Positions 1 through 6,979 of a DNA stretch of 51,471 nt are shown here, piece after piece. Below the pieces are notes generated by a model, which saw only the letters and a program-made list of their open reading frames with translations, was not told the DNA's origin and did not search any database. Origin of the DNA: Mycobacterium alsense (GTDB lineage: Bacteria; Actinomycetota; Actinomycetes; Mycobacteriales; Mycobacteriaceae); the NCBI RefSeq assembly GCF_002086635.1, contig NZ_MVHD01000043.1:1-51471 (forward strand), written 5' to 3'. Both the position numbers and the translations under genes were made by a program. Every line of letters begins with the position of its first letter. Within the stretch, counting starts at the first letter, position 1.

Positions 1-1269
1 TGTGGGAGTCACACGGCGCCGAGGGAGATCTCCACTATCCTCGGCGTCGGGAGCGTCAGGTGTGGATAAGAGACGGGGCAGGGGCGGCGCGGCGGCGACG
101 GGTGCCGGCACCGGGACGGCGGGGGGTGGGGACAGGGCGGCCAGGCCGGCCAGGCCCCCGAGGCCGCCGAGCGCACCCAAAGGGGCGACGGCGGGGAGCG
201 CAAGGGCCAGCGCGGCCGGCTGCGTGACCCCGAATGAGGCGATTTCCGCGATGTGAAGCGGCCAGTCGAACAGCTCAAGGCTGATCAGGTACTGAACGGC
301 CAGCACCGGATTCTGCGTCAGATACACGCCGAACTGTTCAAAGTCTTCGAGGACTTCCAGGGATCGGACTACATAAAAGATCGCTTGGCTCGGGTCCGCG
401 TAGTCGTCGTATTCGAGTCCGTTGACGGTGCCCTCGGCAGGATTCCACGTCACCCCGAAGTTCTGCAGGATCTGCGCGATGAGTTGATTCAGCGGGTTGT
501 CGACCAGCGGGTCGTGGGCGAGTTGGATGTTTCCGATACCCAAGTCGTTTTGCAGAAAATCCACGAACCACTGTGGAAGATTGAACGGGTTGTCGGACTG
601 CGATATCGCTTGGAGGTCCTGCGAGATCTGCTGGGGAAGCCCCAGCAGATTTTGCACCCACTGCTCGATCTGCTGCAGCACCCCCTGCAACGGGTTGGCG
701 GCCGCCGACTGGGCCGGGGCTTGCGCGTCGGATTTGAGGATTTGTGGCGCGGGGGTGGTCGGCGGCGTCGACGCCACCGCCGTGGTGGACACAGCTTGGT
801 AGACACCCATCGTGGTGGCGGCCTGAATCCACATCCGCACGTAGTCGGCCTCGTTGAGCGCGATCGGAATGGTGTTGATCCCAAAGAAATTGGTCGCCAC
901 CAAGGCTCCGTGGATGACGTGGTTGGCGGCCAGTTCGGGGAGCGTCGGCATGGCGGTCAGCGCCGCGGTGTAAGCGGTGGCCGCGGTCTCATGCTGGGCG
1001 GCCGCCGCCGCACTGTTCGCCTCGGCCTGCAGCAACCACGCCAGGTACGGGGCATGCGCGGCAACATACGACTCGGCGCTCGGCCCCTCCCAGGCGCCGC
1101 CCTGCACGGATGCCAGTACCGTGGTGAGTTCGTCTGCGGCCGAAGCGTATTCGGCACTCAGCGCATCCCACGCGCCCGCCGCCGCCAGCAGCGATCCCGG
1201 TCCGGGGCCGCTGCTCAGCAGCGCGGAGTGGACCTCCGGTGGGGAGGCCATCCAAATCGGCGCGGTCAT
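1..1269 (-). CDS. PPE family protein, PPE3-like (partial, C-terminus off window)
   Basis: This is the first 423 residues of a PPE protein. The PPE motif sits at residues 10-12 and the helical-hairpin W-x-G motif (GAWEG) at Trp60. The PPE domain runs to about residue 180 and includes the conserved NFFGINTIPIALNEADY segment. It is followed by a Gln-rich linker region and an Ala/Pro/Val-rich stretch; the frame is still open at base 1. PPE proteins are secreted by type VII (ESX) systems, usually with a PE partner, but no PE gene is visible here. The start ATG at 1269 is preceded by GGAG. In M. tuberculosis the equivalent position holds PPE3 (Rv0280), next to the ESX-3 locus, and a Zur-box-like palindrome lies about 45 bases upstream here. 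Family is certain; the PPE3 orthology rests on position and regulation. Confidence 0.88.
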   Translation of the reverse strand, partial: MTAPIWMASPPEVHSALLSSGPGPGSLLAAAGAWDALSAEYASAADELTTVLASVQGGAWEGPSAESYVAAHAPYLAWLLQAEANSAAAAAQHETAATAYTAALTAMPTLPELAANHVIHGALVATNFFGINTIPIALNEADYVRMWIQAATTMGVYQAVSTTAVASTPPTTPAPQILKSDAQAPAQSAAANPLQGVLQQIEQWVQNLLGLPQQISQDLQAISQSDNPFNLPQWFVDFLQNDLGIGNIQLAHDPLVDNPLNQLIAQILQNFGVTWNPAEGTVNGLEYDDYADPSQAIFYVVRSLEVLEDFEQFGVYLTQNPVLAVQYLISLELFDWPLHIAEIASFGVTQPAALALALPAVAPLGALGGLGGLAGLAALSPPPAVPVPAPVAAAPPLPRLLSTPDAPDAEDSGDLPRRRVTPT

Positions 1270-1311
1270 CGCGGCACTCCTCGGGCTGGAAGGGTTACCA
1301 GACCGGGAGTC

Positions 1312-1332
1312 TAATGAAAATGATTGTCGTTA
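1312..1332 (-). promoter_or_regulatory. Zur-box-like palindrome upstream of the PPE gene
   Basis: TAATGAAAAT (1312-1321), one central base, then ATTGTCGTTA (1323-1332). The two half-sites match at 8 of 10 positions when folded. This resembles the mycobacterial Zur (FurB) operator, which represses zinc-limitation genes including those near esx-3 in M. tuberculosis. It ends 43 bases upstream of the PPE start codon, a normal promoter position. Inferred from sequence and context. Confidence 0.6.
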
Positions 1333-1365
1333 TCAACCCGGCGCGCACCGGGCCGCCGCGCCGAG

Positions 1366-2262
1366 CTACACGAGGGGACGTCCCGTCCTGATCCGCCGGT
1401 CGACGTCCCACAGCAGGACGTTGAACGGGAACTGCCGAACAACCCGCGGCAGAACCCGGTTGACCGTGCGCAACACGGCCATCAGCCGGTCGAAGCGCCG
1501 TTGTCGGGCGGCGTCCCACGGCAGCCGCATCTCGTCGCGGAACCGCTGCGGCAAAAAGCCGGTGGTGATCAGCAACGAGAAGTTGTCCGACGCGCGCTGC
1601 AGCCGGCGCGGCAGCGTCACGCCCCGAATGCGGCCCGCGGCAATGGGATACAGGTAGTCCCGGACGGCATCGTCGATGTGCACCTTGGCCAGCGACTCCT
1701 GCCAGTACCGGTCGAAGGCCGCGCGGTCGGGCGGCCACATCTCCTCCGGGACCTGCAACGTGGTGGCCAGTGCCATGCCCTCGCGGTAGTGCCGGTCGGC
1801 GTCCTCGCCGTCCAGCTCGCCGATGAAGGTCCGGTAGATGTCCACCCCGCCCTTGTAGAGGCAGGCCCCCACCCAGAGCTGCAAGTCGACGTCGAACGCG
1901 TTGTAGGACACCGGGCTGTCGGGCGTGGAGTACACCTGCGCGTGCGCCCGGTTCACCGCCCGGCGAAAGGCCTCCTTCTGGGCGTCGCTCCCGGCGGTCG
2001 CCACCGCGAGGTAGGTGAAGGTGGTGCGGGCCCTTTTGATCGGATGCAGGTCCACCCGCCCGCTTTCGACGCGGCTCTCCAGCACCCCGTAGCCGACGCC
2101 CGGCCGCGCCAATTGCATGATCACGTTCGCGGGGCCGGCGAGGAGCGCCACGCCCATCAGGCCCTCGTCGATGCCCAGGGCGCGCCTGGCGCGGACGTTC
2201 CGCCGCCGCGGCGGGTCCGCGACCGGGCGCTCGACCTGGCGAATCGGCTCGTGAATGGCCAT
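1366..2262 (-). CDS. DUF2236 / MpaB-like oxygenase family protein (Rv0276-like)
   Basis: A 298-aa soluble protein of the DUF2236 (MpaB/Lcp-like, proposed heme-containing oxygenase) family. Recognisable pieces are an N-terminal helical segment with GPANVIMQLARPGVGYGVLES (start about residue 38), the HPIKRARTTFTYLAV region, and an acidic-aromatic segment around SYNAFDVDLQLWVGACLY. The start at 2262 was chosen because GGAGGG lies 6-8 bases upstream; a much longer frame upstream of it is antisense to the tetR gene and is not coding. It is divergent from that TetR gene, as in M. tuberculosis (Rv0276/Rv0275c), which suggests the regulator controls it. Family assignment is good; substrate unknown. 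Confidence 0.82.
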   Translation of the reverse strand: MAIHEPIRQVERPVADPPRRRNVRARRALGIDEGLMGVALLAGPANVIMQLARPGVGYGVLESRVESGRVDLHPIKRARTTFTYLAVATAGSDAQKEAFRRAVNRAHAQVYSTPDSPVSYNAFDVDLQLWVGACLYKGGVDIYRTFIGELDGEDADRHYREGMALATTLQVPEEMWPPDRAAFDRYWQESLAKVHIDDAVRDYLYPIAAGRIRGVTLPRRLQRASDNFSLLITTGFLPQRFRDEMRLPWDAARQRRFDRLMAVLRTVNRVLPRVVRQFPFNVLLWDVDRRIRTGRPLV

Positions 2263-2355
2263 ATCGAGTCCCTCCCGCGGCACCGGCCCGCAAAATGTGC
2301 GAACGCTTGTTTCCTGATGTTGTCTGTCACCGGCGCCGATGTCAAGATGGTGGCT

Positions 2356-3027
2356 ATGGCCGAGGGTTCCACCGCGCGCCCCTACCGCGGCGTCGATGCC
2401 GCCGAGCGGCTCGCCGGCCGCCGGCGCCGGCTGCTGACCGCGGGCCTGGACCTGCTCGGCGCGGAACAACAGGACATCTCCGAGCTGACCGTTCGTGGCA
2501 TCTGCGGCCAGGCCGGACTGGCGGCGCGCTACTTCTACGAAAGCTTCACCGATAAGGACCAGTTCGTCGGGCGGGTGTTCGACTGGGTGGTCGCCGAGCT
2601 GGCGGCCACCACCCAGGCCGCGGTGGCGGCGGTCCCGTCGCACGAGAAGACCCGCGCCGGGATGGCCAACATCGTGCGGACCATCGCCGGTGACCCCCGG
2701 ATCGGGCGGCTGCTGTTCAGCACCCAGCTGGCCAACCCGGTCATCGTGCGCAAGCGCGCCGAATCCAGCGCCCTGTTCGCCATGCTGTCCGGCCAGCACG
2801 CCGTCGAGGCGCTGCGGGCACCGGCGAACGAGCGCGTCAAGGCGGCGGCGCACTTCGCGGTCGGGGGGGTCGGACAGACCATCAGCGCCTGGCTGGCTGG
2901 CGACGTCCAACTCGGGCCGGACCAGCTCGTCGATCACCTGGCGGCGCTGCTCGAGGAACTCACCAACCCCGACCTGTATCGCGTCACGGAAACAGCGGCA
3001 GGTGCCACAGCCGCATCCCAGGATTGA
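2356..3027 (+). CDS. TetR family transcriptional regulator (Rv0275c-like)
   Basis: A 223-aa TetR-type repressor. The N-terminal HTH covers about residues 17-65 (RRRLLTAGLDLLG, then LTVRGICGQAGLAARYFYESF, with YFYESFTDKDQF as the typical end of the recognition helix). The rest is an all-helical ligand-binding domain. The ATG at 2356 is preferred over one at 2347; both are in frame. The gene is divergent from the DUF2236 gene across a 93-base gap that contains GAAC-GCTT-GTTTC, a possible half-conserved operator. Its 3' end overlaps the convergent membrane-protein gene by 44 bases. Ligand unknown. Confidence 0.88.
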   Translation: MAEGSTARPYRGVDAAERLAGRRRRLLTAGLDLLGAEQQDISELTVRGICGQAGLAARYFYESFTDKDQFVGRVFDWVVAELAATTQAAVAAVPSHEKTRAGMANIVRTIAGDPRIGRLLFSTQLANPVIVRKRAESSALFAMLSGQHAVEALRAPANERVKAAAHFAVGGVGQTISAWLAGDVQLGPDQLVDHLAALLEELTNPDLYRVTETAAGATAASQD

Positions 3028-3532
3028 TCAACCACAACCGCATCAGCGTGAGTCGCAGCAGCCGCTGCGCGCTGAAGATCATGAAGACCGCCACCGGCAC
3101 CTCGATCAGCAACGCGGTGGTGACCGACAGCCAGACGTCCTTGGGCCCGGCGGTCATCAGGTCGAACCACGCGTCGCAGATCAGCAACACCCCGGTGGTG
3201 AATGCGGCCGGGACCAGCAGCTGACGGCGCAAATAGCCGAGCAGCGCGGTGGCCATCATGAACCCGACCAGCAGGACGTCGAAACCGATCCAGGTCAGGG
3301 TCCAATTGTGGGCGACGTAGTTCTGCGGCAGCGTCATCGACAGATACCCGAGCCAGGGGACCATCGCGATCGATCCCCCCGTCATCAGGCTCAACCGGAT
3401 GCGCCGGACCCGGGCCAGAAACTGCGGATCGATCACGTCGCTCAGCGGTTGCTCCAGCCGGCTGATCAGGTCGCGGCGCTGCTCGGGCGTCAGCGCCGCG
3501 ATCTGGGCGTCGGACAGAATGCCGTGGGTCAT
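2984..3532 (-). CDS. Small multi-pass membrane protein of unknown function
   Basis: A 182-aa protein with a soluble N-terminus (about 50 residues, including ALTPEQRRDLISRLEQPL) and four or five hydrophobic segments: about residues 50-68, 80-100, 105-122, 132-155, and a weak Trp/Leu-rich C-terminus. It resembles short uncharacterised actinobacterial membrane proteins and no catalytic motif is visible. It lies 8 bases downstream of the VOC gene on the same strand, so the two may be cotranscribed. I do not recall an equivalent at this position in M. tuberculosis, so it is probably a lineage-specific insertion. Its last 44 bases overlap the end of the convergent TetR gene. Confidence 0.75.
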   Translation of the reverse strand: MTHGILSDAQIAALTPEQRRDLISRLEQPLSDVIDPQFLARVRRIRLSLMTGGSIAMVPWLGYLSMTLPQNYVAHNWTLTWIGFDVLLVGFMMATALLGYLRRQLLVPAAFTTGVLLICDAWFDLMTAGPKDVWLSVTTALLIEVPVAVFMIFSAQRLLRLTLMRLWLINPGMRLWHLPLFP

Positions 3533-3539
3533 CTCCGCT

Positions 3540-4124
3540 TCAGCGTACGGCCCCCACCGGGGGCCGCCGGTCGGCCGCGGTCTTGGGCACGGCCTGGGTG
3601 TCGCTGTGGCCGAATTCCCTGACCCAGCAAGCGAATTCCAGCGTGATGCCGTCGGGGTCCTGAAAGTAGAACGAGCGCACGTAAACGCCGGGATGAACAG
3701 TCGCGGAGACCTGGCGCTCGCTCTCGTCGTGGTTGAGCACCGGGCCGACCCGCACGCCCTTGTCCTTGAGCCGCTGCCGGTAGTCGTCGAACTTCTCCGC
3801 CGGCACGTGGAACGCGAGGTGGTTCATGGTGCTCACCGCGCTGGTGATGTCCCCGATGCCGGGGATCGCGCCCGGCGACGACAGGCCGGGCACGCGGTCG
3901 GGGGCGTCGGCGAACCAGAAGAACGCGACGCAATCGCCGTTGCCGGCGTCGAAGAAGAAGTGCTGCCCCGCGCCGTCGGGCAAATCGAGCGATTTGATCA
4001 ACGGCATCCCGAGGACTCCCGAGTAGAAGTCCACCGTCCGCGCCATGTCCGAGCACACCAGCGCGACATGGTTGATCCCGCCGAGCTCGAATTCCGTGTT
4101 GGCGTTGTGCGGCTTGATCATCAT
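3540..4124 (-). CDS. VOC family protein, glyoxalase/extradiol dioxygenase-like (Rv0274-like)
   Basis: A 194-aa vicinal-oxygen-chelate protein with two beta-alpha-beta-beta-beta modules. Likely metal ligands are visible: His in GGINHVALV, His in TMNHLAFHV and Glu in GITLEFACW, the His/His/Glu pattern of iron-dependent VOC dioxygenases. The phrase FYFQDPDGITLEF is diagnostic of the fold. The start at 4124 has GGGAG upstream; an in-frame ATG at 4175 would add 17 poorly conserved residues and cover the palindrome in the divergent promoter. It is divergent from the TetR gene at 4210, which probably regulates it. Substrate unknown. Confidence 0.87.
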   Translation of the reverse strand: MMIKPHNANTEFELGGINHVALVCSDMARTVDFYSGVLGMPLIKSLDLPDGAGQHFFFDAGNGDCVAFFWFADAPDRVPGLSSPGAIPGIGDITSAVSTMNHLAFHVPAEKFDDYRQRLKDKGVRVGPVLNHDESERQVSATVHPGVYVRSFYFQDPDGITLEFACWVREFGHSDTQAVPKTAADRRPPVGAVR

Positions 4125-4162
4125 GTGGCTCCCGTCCGCGGAGTCATGGCCAAGATGCGAAT

Positions 4163-4184
4163 CTGAATCTAACATCAGGTTCAG
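4163..4184. promoter_or_regulatory. Candidate TetR operator between VOC and tetR genes
   Basis: CTGAATC (4163-4169), 8 bases, GGTTCAG (4178-4184): an imperfect 22-bp palindrome with 6 of 7 arm positions paired. It lies midway between the divergent VOC start (4124) and tetR start (4210), where an autoregulating TetR would bind. Seen in the sequence; the regulator assignment is inference. Confidence 0.45.
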
Positions 4185-4209
4185 TTTTGCTCTAGGGAGG
4201 TGCGCCCGG

Positions 4210-4857
4210 GTGTCGACCGCAGCGAAACCTCATGAGCGAGCCGGCGCCCTCCGGGCGTTTCCGACCCAGCGGGGCAGGCGGACGCAAGCGGCGATCGACG
4301 TGGCGGCACGGACCGTCATCGCGCGCAAGGGCATTCTGGCGACAACGATCGCCGACATCACCGCGGAGGCGGGCCGTTCCTCAGCCTCGTTCTACAACTA
4401 CTACGACTCCAAAGAGGCGATGGTCCGCGAATGGGCCCTGCGGTTCCGGGAGGAGATCACCCAGCGGGCGCGCGCGGTGACCGAACACGGCCTGTCCAAT
4501 CGCGAGCGCGCGTACGAGGCCGCCGCCGCGCAGTGGCACACCTACCGCAACCGGCTCGCCGAGGTCGTCAGCATTTATCAGCTGGCGATGGTCAGTGATG
4601 ACTTCGCGCAGTACTGGGCCGAGATCTGTTCCACGCCAATCGCATTCATCAGCGATTCGGTTCGGCGCGCCCAGGCCGACGGCCACTGCCCCGACGACGA
4701 TCCACGACTCATCGCCGAGGCGATTCTGGCCATGTTCTACCAGTTCTGTTACGTGCAGCTCGCCCGTCCCGGCGAGCCCGATGACGCCGCGTGCATCCGC
4801 ACGCTGGCCAACATCTACTACCGGGCCATTTACGCCGAGGGAGGTGAGCCGAATTGA
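4210..4857 (+). CDS. TetR family transcriptional regulator (Rv0273c-like)
   Basis: A 215-aa TetR regulator. The HTH is at about residues 22-68 (GRRTQAAIDVAARTVIARKG, then IADITAEAGRSSASFYNYYDSKEAM), followed by a helical sensor domain with FRGLSNRER-type acidic/aromatic helices. The GTG start at 4210 was chosen because AGGGAGG ends 9 bases upstream; the longer frame from 4045 runs antisense to the VOC gene. The stop codon overlaps the TTG start of the next gene (TTGA), so regulator, hydrolase and the following dehydrogenase are translationally coupled. It probably regulates itself and the divergent VOC gene through the palindrome at 4163-4184. Confidence 0.9.
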   Translation: MSTAAKPHERAGALRAFPTQRGRRTQAAIDVAARTVIARKGILATTIADITAEAGRSSASFYNYYDSKEAMVREWALRFREEITQRARAVTEHGLSNRERAYEAAAAQWHTYRNRLAEVVSIYQLAMVSDDFAQYWAEICSTPIAFISDSVRRAQADGHCPDDDPRLIAEAILAMFYQFCYVQLARPGEPDDAACIRTLANIYYRAIYAEGGEPN

Positions 4858-5987
4858 CGCGTCGCAACGCCGCCGCCGGGGTGCTCCGCGAGTTCGTCGG
4901 GCTACCGTCGCCCACCGCCGGGCGCGCCGGCGCGGGCGGGCATCCCTGCCAGGGGCTTTACCACCGTGCGGTGGGACGCAAGCCGAAGGTGGCGGTGATC
5001 GCCGCGCACTACCAGATCGACTTCTCCGAGCACTACCTCGCGGACTACCTGGCCACCCGCGGCGTCGGCTTTCTGGGCTGGAACACCAGATTCCGCGGCT
5101 TTGAAAGCAGCTTCCTCCTCGACCACGCGCTGGTCGACATTGGTGTCGGGGTGCGTTGGCTGCGGGAGGCGCAGGGCATCGATGCCGTTGTGCTGCTGGG
5201 TAATTCGGGTGGCGGATCGCTGATGGCCGCCTATCAGTCACAGGCGGTCGACCCCAACGTGACTCCGCTCGAGGGCATGCGCCCCGCGGCCGGACTGACC
5301 GAGTTGATCCCGGCCGACGGCTACGTCTCCACCGCGGCCCACCCGGGGCGCCCCGACGTCCTGACGGCCTGGATGGACGCCGCCGTCGTCGACGAGAACG
5401 ACCCGGTCGCCACCGCCGCCGACCTCGACCTGTTCAACGAGGATAACGGCCCTCCGTACTCGGCGGAGTTCATCGCCCGCTACCGGGAGGCACAGACCGC
5501 GCGCAACCACGCCATCACCGACTGGGCCGAGACGGAATTGAAACGTGTTCGCGCCGCGGGTTTTTCGGACCGACCCTTCACGGTGATGCGCACCTGGGCC
5601 GATCCCCGCATGGTCGATCCCAGCATCGAGCCGACCAAGCGCCAGCCGAACCTGTGCTACGCGGGCCTCCCGGTCAAGGCGAACCGGTCGGCACACGGCA
5701 TCGCCGCGGCATGCACCCTGCGCAACTGGTTGGGCATGTGGAGTCTGCGGGTGGCGCAGACCCGGGCGGAGCCGCACCTGGGCCGCATCGACTGCCCGGC
5801 GCTGGTGGTGAACGCCGAGGCCGACACCGGCGTGTTCCCGTCCGACGCCGAGCGCATCTACGGCGCGCTCGCCAGCACGGACAAGGCGCGGGTTTCGATC
5901 GACACCGACCACTATTTCACCACCCCGGGTGCACGCAGCGAGCTGGCCGATACCATCGCCAGGTGGATCACCAAGCGGTGGCGCTGA
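4854..5987 (+). CDS. Alpha/beta hydrolase (Rv0272c-like)
   Basis: A 377-aa alpha/beta-hydrolase-fold enzyme, the same length as M. tuberculosis Rv0272c. The nucleophile elbow is GNSGG with Ser118. A likely acid lies in NAEADTGVFPSD near residue 325, and the catalytic His in DTDHYFTTPG near residue 350. The start is TTG at 4854, overlapping the previous stop and preceded by GGAGGTGA, a very strong Shine-Dalgarno. The gene sits inside a coupled operon: tetR before it, and a 2-hydroxyacid dehydrogenase starting 10 bases before its stop. The substrate cannot be read from the sequence; context suggests hydrolysis of an acyl or CoA ester feeding the dehydrogenases. Confidence 0.85.
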   Translation: MTRRNAAAGVLREFVGLPSPTAGRAGAGGHPCQGLYHRAVGRKPKVAVIAAHYQIDFSEHYLADYLATRGVGFLGWNTRFRGFESSFLLDHALVDIGVGVRWLREAQGIDAVVLLGNSGGGSLMAAYQSQAVDPNVTPLEGMRPAAGLTELIPADGYVSTAAHPGRPDVLTAWMDAAVVDENDPVATAADLDLFNEDNGPPYSAEFIARYREAQTARNHAITDWAETELKRVRAAGFSDRPFTVMRTWADPRMVDPSIEPTKRQPNLCYAGLPVKANRSAHGIAAACTLRNWLGMWSLRVAQTRAEPHLGRIDCPALVVNAEADTGVFPSDAERIYGALASTDKARVSIDTDHYFTTPGARSELADTIARWITKRWR

Positions 5988-6934
5988 GGGTTCTGGCCCA
6001 TTTCGTTCCCGGCGACAAGGTGCTCGACTTCGTTGCGCCAGAATCGGATTGGCTCGACATCCGATGGTGCGCCGAGGACGACGACGCGGGCTTCTATCGC
6101 GAGCTGCCGCGGGCGGACGTAATCTGGCATGTGCTTCGGCCGCTCTCGGGCGCCGACCTGCGGCGCGGGGACCGGCTGCGGCTGGTGCACAAGCTGGGGG
6201 CCGGGGTGAACACGATCGATGTGCGGACCGCCACCGACCGCGGTATCGCCGTCGCCAACATGCCGGGTGCCAACGCCCCGTCGGTGGCCGAGGGCACTGT
6301 GCTGCTGATGCTGGCCGCGCTGCGCCGGCTACCGGGCCTGGACCGCGCGATCCGCCAAGGGCGGGGCTGGCCGTCGGACCCTGGGCTGGGCGAGACAGTG
6401 CGCGACATCGGTGGCTGCACCGTCGGCCTGGTGGGCTACGGCAACATCGCCAAGCGGGTGAGCGAGATCGTCGCGGCGATGGGGGCCACGGTGCTGCACA
6501 CCAGCACCCGCGACGACGGCCGGCCCGGCTGGCGGCCGCTGGCCGAATTGCTGGCCGCCAGCGACATCGTGTCGCTGCACCTGCCCCTGACGGCGCACAC
6601 GCGTCATCTACTCGGCCGCGACGCGCTGGCCCGGCTGAAACCGAATGCGGTGCTGGTCAACACGTCCCGCGGCGCCGTCGTCGACGAGGCGGCCCTGGTC
6701 GACGCGCTGAGCGCGGGTGGGCTCGCCGCGGCCGGGCTGGATGTCTTCGAGGTCGAGCCGGTGGCGCCGGACAATCCGCTGCTCGGCCTGGACAACGTGG
6801 TGCTGACGCCGCACGTCACCTGGTACACCGCGGACACCATGCGCCGGTATCTGACCGAGGCGGTGGCCAACTGCCGCCGGCTGCGCGACGGCCAGCCGCT
6901 GGCCCATGTAGTCAACCAACCGACTGGTTGTTAG
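5978..6934 (+). CDS. D-isomer-specific 2-hydroxyacid dehydrogenase
   Basis: A 318-aa NAD(P)-dependent 2-hydroxyacid dehydrogenase of the phosphoglycerate/glyoxylate reductase family. The Rossmann motif is GLVGYGNIAKRV at about residue 150. The catalytic residues are Arg in NTSRGAVVDE, Glu in FEVEPVAP, and His in LTPHVTWY. The substrate-binding loop KLGAGVNTID is present. The GTG start at 5978 overlaps the hydrolase by 10 bases. I do not recall a counterpart in the syntenic M. tuberculosis region, so it looks like an insertion into the TetR-hydrolase-fadE6 module. Its last bases overlap the palindrome that precedes fadE6. Confidence 0.9.
   Translation: MALRVLAHFVPGDKVLDFVAPESDWLDIRWCAEDDDAGFYRELPRADVIWHVLRPLSGADLRRGDRLRLVHKLGAGVNTIDVRTATDRGIAVANMPGANAPSVAEGTVLLMLAALRRLPGLDRAIRQGRGWPSDPGLGETVRDIGGCTVGLVGYGNIAKRVSEIVAAMGATVLHTSTRDDGRPGWRPLAELLAASDIVSLHLPLTAHTRHLLGRDALARLKPNAVLVNTSRGAVVDEAALVDALSAGGLAAAGLDVFEVEPVAPDNPLLGLDNVVLTPHVTWYTADTMRRYLTEAVANCRRLRDGQPLAHVVNQPTGC
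6913..6930 (+). promoter_or_regulatory. Operator-like palindrome upstream of fadE6
   Basis: CAACCA (6913-6918), 6 bases, TGGTTG (6925-6930), a perfect 6-bp-arm inverted repeat about 50 bases upstream of the fadE6 start and overlapping the last codons of the dehydrogenase gene. It shares the CCAACCG...GGTTG core with the palindrome in front of fadE5 at 32973-32984. Probably a TetR-type operator; the binder is not identified. Confidence 0.5.
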
Positions 6935-6979
6935 CTTGGAGGCTGCTGGGCCGAAACGCGAGCCATGGGAAGGCGACCA

